A stretch of DNA of 13,140 nucleotides. Origin: Fidelibacterota bacterium (GTDB lineage Bacteria > Bipolaricaulota > Bipolaricaulia > UBA7950 > UBA9294). Location: positions 1 to 13,140 of the forward strand of contig JAJRTG010000016.1 of assembly GCA_024278395.1 (NCBI GenBank). Direction: 5' to 3'. Positions 6,139-13,140 of the stretch are shown piece by piece. A model generated the notes under the pieces. The model was not told the DNA's origin. It did not search any database and saw only the letters and a list, made by a program, of their open reading frames with translations. Position 1 is the first letter of the stretch; each line of letters starts with the position of its first letter. Both the position numbers and the translations under genes were made by a program.

Positions 6139-7479
6139 CTACCCGGAGAATCTGGCTAACACCGCTTCGATCTCCCGCAGCTTCTCGGCGAGCAGTTCCG
6201 GCGAATCCGCCTCCGCGTTCAACCGGAGGAGCGGCTCGGTGTTCGACGGCCGCAGGTTGAACCACCAGTCGGGGTAATCGACGGACAGCCCATCGAGGCG
6301 GCTGATCTCGCCGTCGGAGAAGCGGGCGGCCGCCGCCTCCATCGCCGCTTGTTGGTCAGTCACCCGGAAGTTGATCTCGCCGGAGTGTGCGTACCTGCGC
6401 AGCGGGGCGATCAAGGACTTAAGCGACTTGCCGGAATCGGCGAGGAGCTTTATCACCGCTAGCATGGCGAGGATCCCGCTCTCGCAGTAGAAGAAATCGG
6501 AAAAATAGAAGTGAAACGAGAGCTCGCCGGCGAACAGCGCCTCCTCCTCCCGCATCAACGCCTTGATGAACGAGTGCCCGACGCGCGTCTTCACCGGCCT
6601 GCCGCCGTGTTCCCGGACCACCTCCGCCACCACCCGGCTGGAGCGGAGATCGTAGATGATCGTCCCCGGGCCGCGCTCGTCCAGGAGATGGGAGGCAATG
6701 AGCGCGGTCAGGAGGTCTCCGCGCACCAGGTTCCCGTCCTCATCGATGAACGCGACCCGGTCGCCGTCCCCGTCGAACGCTATCCCTACCGCCCCTGGGA
6801 CCGCTTTCATCTCCCGGCGCAGGTCTTCCAGGTTCTCCTCCTTGAGCGGGTTGGCCTCGTGATTGGGGAAGTTCCCGTCCGGGGTGAAGAACAGGCCTTC
6901 GTACGGAATGTTCTGTGTTTCCAACACCCGGGGGAGGATCGCTCCCACCATCCCGTTTCCGGTGTCGATGATCACCTTGCGGTCAAGGGAGATGGAGAAG
7001 CGCTGACTGAAGAACTCCACGTACCGATCCTCCACGTTCTCCCGGCGGACGGATCCCTTCTTCCCCGTTGGTGTTGCGGCTTCCAGCGCTTGTTTCTTGA
7101 TCTTGGTGAGTCCTGTCGCCGCGCTGATCGGGATCCCGTGTTCGCGCACGAGCTTGAACCCGTTGTACTCGGCCGGGTTGTGCGAGGCGGTGATCATCAC
7201 CCCGCCGGCTCCGTTCAGCACGTTCACCGCGAAGTAGAGCATCGGGGTGGTTACCCGGCCGATGTCGATCACGTTCTTCCCCCCGTCGGTCAGGCCGCGG
7301 GCGAGCGCGGCGAAGAGCGCCTCGGAGCTGGTCCGCATGTCGCGGCCCACCACCACGTCGTCGCCGTTGAGCAGGTTGCTCGTCGCAAACCCTATTCCGA
7401 TCCTGTATGCCGCCTCTTCGTCCAATTGTGCCGGGTATATCCCACGGATGTCGTATGCTTTAAATATCGCTTGATCCAA
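6139..7479 (-). CDS. manB: Phosphomannomutase/phosphoglucomutase
   Basis: Alpha-D-phosphohexomutase that converts mannose 6-phosphate to mannose 1-phosphate (often also glucose 6-/1-phosphate), supplying ManC. The 446 residues contain the four domain signatures: catalytic phosphoserine loop TASHNP (Ser99), metal-binding DGDGDR (236-241), sugar-specificity loop GELSFH (318-323) and phosphate-binding RPSNTEP (410-416). The specificity loop is usually GExSGH; here Phe replaces the Gly. The N-terminal KAYDIRG fits the usual start. The start codon is TTG (7479-7477), supported by GGGAGGG (7493-7487) at 7-nt spacing; no ATG fits better. It is the first gene of a manB-manC pair, divergent from the GH130 operon across 185 bp. 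Substrate preference between mannose and glucose cannot be decided from sequence alone, but the manC partner favours mannose. Confidence 0.95.
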   Translation of the reverse strand: MDQAIFKAYDIRGIYPAQLDEEAAYRIGIGFATSNLLNGDDVVVGRDMRTSSEALFAALARGLTDGGKNVIDIGRVTTPMLYFAVNVLNGAGGVMITASHNPAEYNGFKLVREHGIPISAATGLTKIKKQALEAATPTGKKGSVRRENVEDRYVEFFSQRFSISLDRKVIIDTGNGMVGAILPRVLETQNIPYEGLFFTPDGNFPNHEANPLKEENLEDLRREMKAVPGAVGIAFDGDGDRVAFIDEDGNLVRGDLLTALIASHLLDERGPGTIIYDLRSSRVVAEVVREHGGRPVKTRVGHSFIKALMREEEALFAGELSFHFYFSDFFYCESGILAMLAVIKLLADSGKSLKSLIAPLRRYAHSGEINFRVTDQQAAMEAAAARFSDGEISRLDGLSVDYPDWWFNLRPSNTEPLLRLNAEADSPELLAEKLREIEAVLARFSG

Positions 7480-7522
7480 TAGATTTCCCTCCCGCTAGAC
7501 GCCTATTCACTCGATACGACCG

Positions 7523-7551
7523 ATGGTACCCGGCTCCGGCAGGCGTCGCAA
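7523..7551 (-). promoter_or_regulatory. Candidate manB-manC promoter
   Basis: Minus strand: TTGCGA (7551-7546), 17-nt spacer, TACCAT (7528-7523). Each box matches four of six consensus bases. The predicted start near 7516 would give a 37-nt leader carrying the manB SD. Confidence 0.35.
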
Positions 7552-7560
7552 CCGGCCTTG

Positions 7561-7589
7561 TTTAAACGATGACGATTGCCCGCTATACT
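7561..7589 (+). promoter_or_regulatory. Candidate promoter of the GH130-GT4 operon
   Basis: TATACT (7584-7589) is a good -10. TTTAAA at 7561-7566 is a weak -35 at 17 nt and lies in the palindrome GTTTAAAC (7560-7567). The leader would be about 70 nt. The rest of the 185-bp divergent gap holds no reading frame or hairpin that I can support. Confidence 0.35.
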
Positions 7590-7664
7590 GTAATTGACGG
7601 GTTAATAAGAGAGAGCACGGCGGGGGAATAACGATCACTGTTTGAACAGAAGAAGGAGGGAGAG

Positions 7665-8612
7665 ATGCAGATGAACGGGCCGCAATATCCGCTGTTTCGC
7701 CGTTACCCAGGGAATCCCATCCTGTCGCCCGAGATGTGGCCGTACCGGGCGAACGCGGTCTTCAACCCGGGAGCGGCGAGATTGGATGGCCAGACGATCC
7801 TTCTCGTCCGCGTTGAGGACATGCGCGGCTTTTCGCACCTCACGGTGGCGCGGAGTGCGGATGGGAAGACCGATTGGCGGATCGATCCCAACCCGACCCT
7901 GGCTCCCGACCCGGGTGTGCGGGAGGAGAGGTGGGGGCTGGAGGATCCGCGCATCGTCCGGCTGGAGGAGCGCGAGGACTACGCGATCACGTACGTCTCC
8001 TTCTCGAGCAGCGGCCCGTTGGTATCCTTGGCGCTTACCGAGGATTTCGTCAACTTTACCCGTGTGGGGCCGCTCGTCCCTCCGGAGGATAAGGATGCGT
8101 CGCTCTTCCCCCGGAGGTTCTCCGGGCGGTACGCCCTCATCCATCGACCGATCATCCGCGGCGAGGCGGACATTTGGATCTCGTTCTCGCCGGATCTCGT
8201 GCACTGGGGGGACCATCGGGTCCTTATCCCCACGCGGCCGGGCTGGTGGGATTCGCATCGGGTGGGATTGGGGGCGCCGCCGATCAGGACCTCGGAGGGG
8301 TGGCTCATAATCTACCACGGAGTCCGGATGACCGCATCCGGGAGTATCTATCGGGTCGGACTCGCCCTCTTGGATTTGGAGGAGCCGTGGAGGGTGCGGC
8401 GGCGGAGCGATGAATGGGTGTTGGGACCGCGGAAGCCGTACGAGCAACTGGGGGACGTGCCAGGGGTTACGTTCCCGAGCGGCGCGATCTTCGCTGAGGA
8501 TGAAGGGATCCTTTACCTTTACTACGGGATCGCCGATACCAGCGTCGGGCTGGCCACCGCGCGGATGGAAGACATCCTTGACTATCTCTTGTCCCAGCCT
8601 TCGGGTGCTTAG
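7665..8612 (+). CDS. GH130-family protein, probable beta-mannoside phosphorylase
   Basis: A 315-residue five-bladed beta-propeller family protein. Characterised GH130 members cleave beta-mannosides, mostly by phosphorolysis that releases alpha-D-mannose 1-phosphate; some hydrolyse. Visible family blocks are RYPGNPIL (13-20), FNPGAA (33-38), WGLEDPRI (90-97, with the conserved Asp94 as likely catalytic acid), KDASLFPR (143-150), IHRP (159-162), GLGAPPI then GWLIIYHGV (201-220) and YYGIADT (286-292). No signal peptide is present, so it acts in the cytoplasm. The start has AAGGAGG (7653-7659) five bases before the ATG; an in-frame ATG two codons later is also possible. Two bases separate its stop from the next gene, a GT4 glycosyltransferase, so they form an operon. 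The linkage cleaved (beta-1,2, beta-1,4 or other) is not decidable here. Family call strong; phosphorylase activity inferred. Confidence 0.9.
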   Translation: MQMNGPQYPLFRRYPGNPILSPEMWPYRANAVFNPGAARLDGQTILLVRVEDMRGFSHLTVARSADGKTDWRIDPNPTLAPDPGVREERWGLEDPRIVRLEEREDYAITYVSFSSSGPLVSLALTEDFVNFTRVGPLVPPEDKDASLFPRRFSGRYALIHRPIIRGEADIWISFSPDLVHWGDHRVLIPTRPGWWDSHRVGLGAPPIRTSEGWLIIYHGVRMTASGSIYRVGLALLDLEEPWRVRRRSDEWVLGPRKPYEQLGDVPGVTFPSGAIFAEDEGILYLYYGIADTSVGLATARMEDILDYLLSQPSGA

Positions 8613-8614
8613 AG

Positions 8615-9640
8615 ATGAGGATAGGGATGCTAGCTCCGATATCGTGGCGGGTGCCGCCCCGGCATTACGGCCCGTGGGAATGGGTGACGAGCCTGATCAC
8701 GGAAGGGCTCGTTGCACACGGCGTCGATGTGACCCTGTTCGCCACCGGTGATTCGGTGACCACGGCGAAGCTGCGGTGGGTGTGCCCCCGTCCCTACTCC
8801 GAGGATCCGGAGCTTGACCCCAAGGTCTGGGAGTGCCTGCACGTTGCGGAGGTGTTCGAGCACGCCGAGGAGTTCGATCTGATACACAACCACTTCGATT
8901 TTCTTCCCCTCACCTACTCCGGGTTGGTGAACACCCCGGTACTCACCACGATACACGGCTTTTCCTCCCCGCGGATCCTGCCCGTGTACCGCCGGTACAA
9001 CAGGAGGACGTACTACGTGGCGATCAGCAACGCCGATCGTCACCCGGACCTCGATTACGTCGCCACCGTCTACCATGGGATCCCGATCGCCGAGTACAGG
9101 TTCTGCGCCAGCCCCGATGATTACCTGCTCTTCCTCGGGCGGATCCATCGGGATAAAGGGACATACGAGGCGATTCAGGTGGCCCGACGTGTCGGACTCC
9201 CCCTCATCATCGCGGGGATCGTGCAGGATGAGGGGTACTTCGACGAGATAGTGGCTCCCTATGTCGATGGCGCGATGGTTAAGTACATCGGGCCGGTCGG
9301 ACCGCCGGAGAAGTACGAGCTGTTGGGGCGGGCACGCGCGTTGCTCCACCTGATCAACTTCGATGAGCCGTTCGGGCTGACGGTGGTGGAGGCGATGGCC
9401 TGCGGCACCCCGGTGATCGCTGTCCGACGGGGTTCGATGCCCGAGCTGGTCGCCGACGGAGTAACCGGGTTCCTTGTCCCTGATTGGGAGGGTGCGGCCG
9501 CCAGAGTCAAGGATGTCGAACGGATCGATCGGATACAGTGTCGTGCGTGGGTGGAGGAGCGGTTCACCCAAGAGCGGATGGTCCGGGATTATCTCAGCGT
9601 CTACCGGAGGATACTCTCCTCCGGGAAGGAGGAGGAATGA
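8615..9640 (+). CDS. GT4-family glycosyltransferase
   Basis: Retaining GT-B glycosyltransferase of 341 residues, presumably using a sugar nucleotide such as GDP-mannose. The N-terminal Rossmann domain starts MRIGMLAPISWRVPP, with the acceptor-side loop YGPWEWV (18-24). HNHFD (91-95) and TIHGF (112-116) are typical. The donor-binding half has FLGRIHRDKG (173-182) and the E-x7-E motif EPFGLTVVE (251-259), followed by ACGTPVIA and PELVADGVTGFLV. Similar short GT4 proteins are common in exopolysaccharide and glycoside clusters. No membrane segment is seen, so it is cytoplasmic. The ATG follows the GH130 stop after 2 bp, and its last four bases (ATGA) overlap the next gene, so the three genes are probably translationally coupled. 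Donor and acceptor are unknown; mannose is inferred from context. Confidence 0.9.
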   Translation: MRIGMLAPISWRVPPRHYGPWEWVTSLITEGLVAHGVDVTLFATGDSVTTAKLRWVCPRPYSEDPELDPKVWECLHVAEVFEHAEEFDLIHNHFDFLPLTYSGLVNTPVLTTIHGFSSPRILPVYRRYNRRTYYVAISNADRHPDLDYVATVYHGIPIAEYRFCASPDDYLLFLGRIHRDKGTYEAIQVARRVGLPLIIAGIVQDEGYFDEIVAPYVDGAMVKYIGPVGPPEKYELLGRARALLHLINFDEPFGLTVVEAMACGTPVIAVRRGSMPELVADGVTGFLVPDWEGAAARVKDVERIDRIQCRAWVEERFTQERMVRDYLSVYRRILSSGKEEE

Positions 9641-11940
9641 TCGCCCAGAAAGGCGTCGTTAAACCCATTCAGGTTTCGTTCATCAGCACCTACCCGCCGC
9701 GCATGTGCGGGATCGGGACCTTCGCCCGTGACCTGGCGGAGGGGGTCTCGCAGTTCATCGGGGAGCCGCTCGGTCAAGGCGAGGCGGTGCGGGTGGTCGC
9801 GTTGAGCAACCGTCCCCAGGGGTACAACTACGGCCCTGAGGTGCAGTTCGAGATTCAGGCACAGCAACGGGACGACTACAAGAAGGCGGCCGATTTCCTC
9901 AACCTCTCCGATACCGACGTCGTCTGCTTACAGCACGAGTACGGAATCTTCGGCGGGGAGGACGGAAACTACATCCTGCACCTACTCGACAACCTCACCC
10001 GCCCGGTGGTGACGACGCTGCACACCGTGCTCAAGGAGCCTACCCCCGGGCAACACGAGACGCTGAAGGCCGTGTGCAATTCCTCCACATTCGTGGTGGT
10101 GATGGCGCAGAAGGCGGTCGAGATGCTCGTCGACATCTACGGGATTCCGCGGGAGAAGATTCTCCTCATCTACCACGGTGCTCCTGACGTCCCGTTCCTT
10201 GACCCGGCGTACACCAAGGATCAGTTTCAAGCCGCCGGCCGCCAGGTGATCCTCACGTTCGGGCTGCTCAGCCCGAACAAGGGGATCGAGGTGGCGATCG
10301 AGGCGGTATCGCAATTGGTGGACAAATATCCCGACGTGCTCTACATCGTGCTCGGCGCCACCCACCCCGAGGTGAAGCGGCGCTACGGCGAGGAATACCG
10401 CCTCTCGCTCGAGCGGATGGTGAAGCACAAGGGACTGGGGGACAACGTCATCTTCTACGATCGGTTTGTGAGCCTGAAGCAGCTGATCCGGTTCCTGGTC
10501 GCGGCCGACATCTATCTCACCCCCTACCACTCGAAGGAGCAGATAACGTCCGGGACCCTGACCTACGCGCTCGCCTGCGGGAAGGCGATCGTTTCCACCC
10601 CCTACTGGTACGCTGAAGAGCTGCTGGCCGACGGACGGGGAGTGTTGGTTCCGTTCCGTGATCCCGAGGCGATGGCCGCAGCGCTGGACCGGCTGTTGGG
10701 GAATCCGGCGGAGAGGGATGCGCTGCGCAAGCGGGCCTACCAGTTCGGGCGCCAGATGGTGTGGAACCAGGTGGCGGGTGCGTATCTCACCCTGTTCCAG
10801 CGCGCCACCCAGCAACGGCGCAGATCGACGGTCGGATGGAGGATCCGCAAGCAGACGGACGAGTGGCACTCCCTGCCCGAGGTCAAGCTGGATCACCTGC
10901 GGCTTTTGACCGACGATACCGGTATCTACCAGCACGCGCTGTTCACGGTGCCCGACCGGCGCTACGGTTACACCACCGATGACAACGCCCGCGCCGTGGT
11001 GGTGGCGGTGAGGAATTGGGAGCTGTTCAAGGACGATGATGTGATCCCCCTCTTGAAGAGGTACCTGTCCTTCGTCCACTACGCGTTCGACAAGGAGAGC
11101 GGCCGGGTGCGCAACTTCATGGCGTACGACCGCCGGTTCATCGAGAAGATCGGGTCCGAGGACAGTCACGGCCGGACGCTGTGGGGGCTGGGAGAGGCCG
11201 TCGCCGCCGCTCCGACCAAGGAGATCCTCGGGTTCACCACCCAACTCTTCCAGTTGGCGCTCCCGGCTTGCACCTCGTTCACCGCCCCGCGGGCGTGGGC
11301 GTACTCCATTTTGGGGATAATCGCGTATTTGAAGCGGTTCGGCGGCGACCGAGAGGCACAGCGCATAGGCACCGAGCTCTCCGAGCGGCTGTGGAAGACG
11401 TTCCTCGACAATGCGACGCCGGATTGGCCGTGGAACGAAGAGATCGTCACCTACGGCAACGCCCGCCTCCCCCAGGCGCTCATTGTGGCGAGCAACTTCT
11501 TGGGCAACGAGCGAATGCGGGAGACCGGTTTGACGGCACTGCGCTGGCTGTTGGACGTCCAGACGAACGAGCAGGAGGGATGTCTATCGATCATCGGCAA
11601 TAACGGATGGTTCCCGCGCGGCGGGACGCGCGCCCGGTTCGACCAACAGCCGATCGAGGCGGCGGCGCTCATCGACGCGTGTTACGAGGCCTACAAGGCG
11701 ACACAGGAACCGGAGTGGGGCGACGCGATCGAGCTATGTTTCGACTGGTTCCTCGGACAGAATGACGTGCACCAGGCGCTCGTGGACCTGCACACCGGCG
11801 GGTGCCGGGATGGGCTGCACGCCGCCGGTGTGAACCAGAACCAGGGATCGGAATCGACCCTTTCCTGGCTCCTGGCGTTGCAGCGTCGGCACAAACTCTT
11901 GCACGAGCGGCACTTCGCCAGCGGGAAAGAGAAGAGTTGA
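9637..11940 (+). CDS. GT4-like glycosyltransferase fused to a C-terminal helical (alpha/alpha-toroid-like) domain
   Basis: A two-part protein of 767 residues. Residues 10-395 are GT-B/GT4-like: STYPPRMCGIGTFARDL (17-33), LQHEYGIFGG (98-107), TLHTVL (127-132), LTFGLLSPNKGIE (206-218) and SKEQITSGTLTYALACGKAIVSTP (299-322, abridged pattern: Glu301, then SGTL, then GKAIV). The second Glu of the usual E-x7-E motif is absent; Thr309 is at that place. Residues 415-750 form a different, helix-rich domain with LRLLTDDTGIYQHALF (421-436), YGYTTDDNARAV (443-454), DSHGRTLWGLGEAV (509-522), DWPWNEEIVTYGNARLPQAL (596-615) and GVNQNQGSESTLSWLLAL (731-748). These resemble six-hairpin glycosidase-type repeats. 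I recall this arrangement from other bacterial genomes, without a known reaction. The start at 9637 overlaps the previous stop by ATGA and has AAGGAGG upstream. An earlier in-frame ATG at 9484 lies inside the GT4 gene and lacks support. No membrane segment is visible. Confidence 0.85.
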   Translation: MIAQKGVVKPIQVSFISTYPPRMCGIGTFARDLAEGVSQFIGEPLGQGEAVRVVALSNRPQGYNYGPEVQFEIQAQQRDDYKKAADFLNLSDTDVVCLQHEYGIFGGEDGNYILHLLDNLTRPVVTTLHTVLKEPTPGQHETLKAVCNSSTFVVVMAQKAVEMLVDIYGIPREKILLIYHGAPDVPFLDPAYTKDQFQAAGRQVILTFGLLSPNKGIEVAIEAVSQLVDKYPDVLYIVLGATHPEVKRRYGEEYRLSLERMVKHKGLGDNVIFYDRFVSLKQLIRFLVAADIYLTPYHSKEQITSGTLTYALACGKAIVSTPYWYAEELLADGRGVLVPFRDPEAMAAALDRLLGNPAERDALRKRAYQFGRQMVWNQVAGAYLTLFQRATQQRRRSTVGWRIRKQTDEWHSLPEVKLDHLRLLTDDTGIYQHALFTVPDRRYGYTTDDNARAVVVAVRNWELFKDDDVIPLLKRYLSFVHYAFDKESGRVRNFMAYDRRFIEKIGSEDSHGRTLWGLGEAVAAAPTKEILGFTTQLFQLALPACTSFTAPRAWAYSILGIIAYLKRFGGDREAQRIGTELSERLWKTFLDNATPDWPWNEEIVTYGNARLPQALIVASNFLGNERMRETGLTALRWLLDVQTNEQEGCLSIIGNNGWFPRGGTRARFDQQPIEAAALIDACYEAYKATQEPEWGDAIELCFDWFLGQNDVHQALVDLHTGGCRDGLHAAGVNQNQGSESTLSWLLALQRRHKLLHERHFASGKEKS

Positions 11941-12052
11941 GGCGCGTCCAACGGAGGATTCTTCCCGGTGGTGGAGTGAGGTGAGCCGCTACTTTACGCA
12001 TTAAAGTCGGCTATCATTATAGGCGCAGGCTACGTTCAGGAGCGAGTGGAGC
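11941..12052 (+). promoter_or_regulatory. Promoter/operator region of the GntR-SBP fusion gene
   Basis: A 112-bp gap with no convincing intrinsic terminator for the upstream operon. A perfect dyad CTTTA-CGCAT-TAAAG lies at 11992-12006. TTTACG (11993-11998) and CATTAT (12015-12020), 16 nt apart, are a weak sigma70-type promoter with a start near 12027. The dyad covers this -35, a placement expected for an operator used by the GntR protein itself. CTAT-N4-ATAG (12011-12022) is a second short dyad on the -10. AGGAG (12038-12042) is the ribosome binding site. Confidence 0.5.
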
Positions 12053-13140
12053 ATGTGGGAAGACAGCAACGACGGATACACGATCAGTAAAGGGTCTTCC
12101 GTTCCGATCTACCGTCAGCTGAAGGAGATCATCAAACAGAAGATCGAGCAGGGGGAGTTCAAGCCGGGAGAGCGCATACCCACCGAGTATGAGCTCTGCG
12201 AGGCGTTCGCCATCAGCCGCACTTCGGTGCGTCAAGCCCTCGCCGAGCTCACGCAGGAGGGGTACCTGTACCGCCAGCAGGGGAGCGGAACATTCGTCAA
12301 CCATCGCGGTGCAGGAAAAACGACCTCCATTCGGGTCATGTTGCCCGAGGTCAGGTGGGCCCCATCCCTGCGCAAAGCGGCGGGGCTCTATCAGAGCGAG
12401 GAGGGTAAGCCCTGCCGTCTGGATATCGAGGTCCTCGGGCGCCCCCACCTGCGCGACAAGATCCTCTCCGCTGTCGGGAGAGGCGAGGCCCCGGACCTCG
12501 CCCTCATCGACTGGCCATGGGTGAGCGAGTTCGCCGACCTCCACTTCCTCATCCCCCTCGATCGGCTTGATCCGGACTGGGCGCGGGAATTCAAGGAGGA
12601 CCTATTCCCGGCCCTCGTCAACCGCCGGACACCCTACCTGTACGGCGCCCAGCCGGAGGCGAACGTCTCCGTGATCTGGTACCGGAAGGACCTGTTCGCT
12701 GCGGAGGGGATCGCCCCGCCGCGGACATGGAAGGATCTCGTCTCAGTTTGTACGCGTTTGCAGCGCCGTCAGCGATTTCCTCTTGCCTTCGTGGGCGGGC
12801 GGGCCGCTGGTGAGACCACCACTTATCAGCTGCTTCCCTTCCTGTGGGCGGCAGGGGGGAGCCTTGTTCAGGATGGCAGAGTCTCCCTGGGACCACGAGC
12901 GGTGCAGGCCGTGACCTTCCTCACCGACCTCATCCACCGCTATAGGGTTGTCTCTCCAGAGGTTGTATCCTACAGCTGGGATCGACCGGCTCGTCTCTTC
13001 GCCGCTGGAGAGGTGAGCCTGGCTGTAGGGGGGAGCTATGAGAAGAGCCTCATTCAGGAGATCTCAGGCTGGGGCGAAGAGGAGTTCCGTAAGCGGGTGG
13101 GATGCATCCCGGTCCCCGCTGCCCCCGGTGGGACGAACGC
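12053..13140 (+). CDS. GntR-type regulator fused to an ABC solute-binding-protein domain, C-terminus cut by window edge
   Basis: Residues 15-85 are a GntR winged helix-turn-helix: PIYRQLKEIIKQKIEQGEF (18-36), KPGERIPTEYELCEAF (37-52), the recognition helix SRTSVRQALAELTQEGYL (55-72) and the wing RQQGSGTFV (74-82). From about residue 92 the protein matches family 1 extracellular solute-binding proteins of sugar ABC transporters, not the UTRA or FCD effector domains usual for GntR proteins. Landmarks are VIWYRKDLFAAEGIAPPRTWKDLV (hinge-proximal block about 207-230), FVGGRAAGETTTYQLLPFLWAAGG (about 246-269) and LFAAGEVSLAVGGSYE (about 315-330). There is no signal peptide, so it is cytoplasmic and probably senses a sugar directly. 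362 complete codons are visible and the frame is open at base 13140; a solute-binding domain would need roughly 80-100 more residues. AGGAG (12038-12042) precedes the ATG. The ligand is unknown; a transporter operon downstream is likely but not seen. Confidence 0.88.
   Translation, partial: MWEDSNDGYTISKGSSVPIYRQLKEIIKQKIEQGEFKPGERIPTEYELCEAFAISRTSVRQALAELTQEGYLYRQQGSGTFVNHRGAGKTTSIRVMLPEVRWAPSLRKAAGLYQSEEGKPCRLDIEVLGRPHLRDKILSAVGRGEAPDLALIDWPWVSEFADLHFLIPLDRLDPDWAREFKEDLFPALVNRRTPYLYGAQPEANVSVIWYRKDLFAAEGIAPPRTWKDLVSVCTRLQRRQRFPLAFVGGRAAGETTTYQLLPFLWAAGGSLVQDGRVSLGPRAVQAVTFLTDLIHRYRVVSPEVVSYSWDRPARLFAAGEVSLAVGGSYEKSLIQEISGWGEEEFRKRVGCIPVPAAPGGTN

Noticed and set aside
5057..6265. Longer manC with 46 extra N-terminal residues
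   Set aside because: The extra codons lie inside manB and encode low-complexity sequence; the ATG at 6127 has a good SD and the usual family N-terminus.
6511..7482. 323-residue plus-strand frame opposite manB
   Set aside because: Covered by the clear manB signatures on the other strand; no SD or domain.
9484..9636. Upstream in-frame extension of the GT4 fusion protein
   Set aside because: It lies within the previous GT4 gene and has no SD; the ATG at 9637 has AAGGAGG and the typical ATGA overlap.
9982..11244. 420-residue open frame on minus inside the GT4 fusion gene
   Set aside because: Shadow frame with His/Gly/Arg-rich composition and no recognisable domain; the plus-strand protein is conserved through the whole stretch.
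12016..12044. Minus-strand promoter at 12016-12021 (TATAAT) reading antisense into the GT4 fusion
   Set aside because: No acceptable -35 at 16-18 nt (CGCTCC at 17) and no TG extension; kept only as part of the octamer observation.
1..13140. CRISPR array, insertion sequence, toxin-antitoxin or phage defence system
   Set aside because: No regularly spaced repeats, transposase, terminal inverted repeats or defence-type domains are seen on either strand.

Overview
The window is GC-rich, densely coding bacterial chromosome with ordinary housekeeping genes on both strands and one accessory-looking sugar region. GC-rich codon use, strong Shine-Dalgarno sites on most genes, a family 4 (Fe-S) uracil-DNA glycosylase and a DUF151-type nuclease suggest a deep-branching, possibly thermophilic bacterium. 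A Bipolaricaulota/Acetothermia-like lineage is a guess from general impression and was not tested.

Layout. Bases 1-1777 (minus strand): phosphoglycerate kinase (pgk), then tRNA-Gly(CCC) with its own extended -10 promoter, then the 5' part of a uracil-DNA glycosylase gene that runs off the left edge. Bases 1778-1849: two divergent, physically overlapping sigma70-type promoters, one for pgk and one for a membrane-anchored LolA-like protein (1850-2698, plus) that appears to be read from a leaderless mRNA. This gene converges with a DUF151 bifunctional-nuclease-family gene (2695-3174, minus), which is divergent from glmS (3253-5070, plus). glmS overlaps tail-to-tail with manC, and manC follows manB on the minus strand (5057-7479).

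Bases 7480-7664 are a divergent control region. From 7665 to 11940 (plus) lies a tight three-gene unit: a GH130 mannoside-phosphorylase-family protein, a GT4 glycosyltransferase, and a 767-residue fusion of a GT4-like domain to a C-terminal predicted alpha-helical domain. Next to manB-manC, this suggests a GDP-mannose-dependent glycan cycle. ManB/ManC make GDP-mannose, the GT4 proteins build a mannoside, and GH130 phosphorolysis could return mannose 1-phosphate to ManC. The product is not known from the sequence.

The right edge (12053-13140, plus) carries a gene open at the window end. It encodes a GntR-type DNA-binding domain fused to an ABC-transporter family 1 solute-binding-protein domain, with no signal peptide. 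It looks like a cytoplasmic sugar-responsive repressor built from a type II periplasmic-binding fold. A perfect CTTTA-N5-TAAAG dyad lies in its promoter region. This fusion and the mannose cassette are the most interesting parts of the window.
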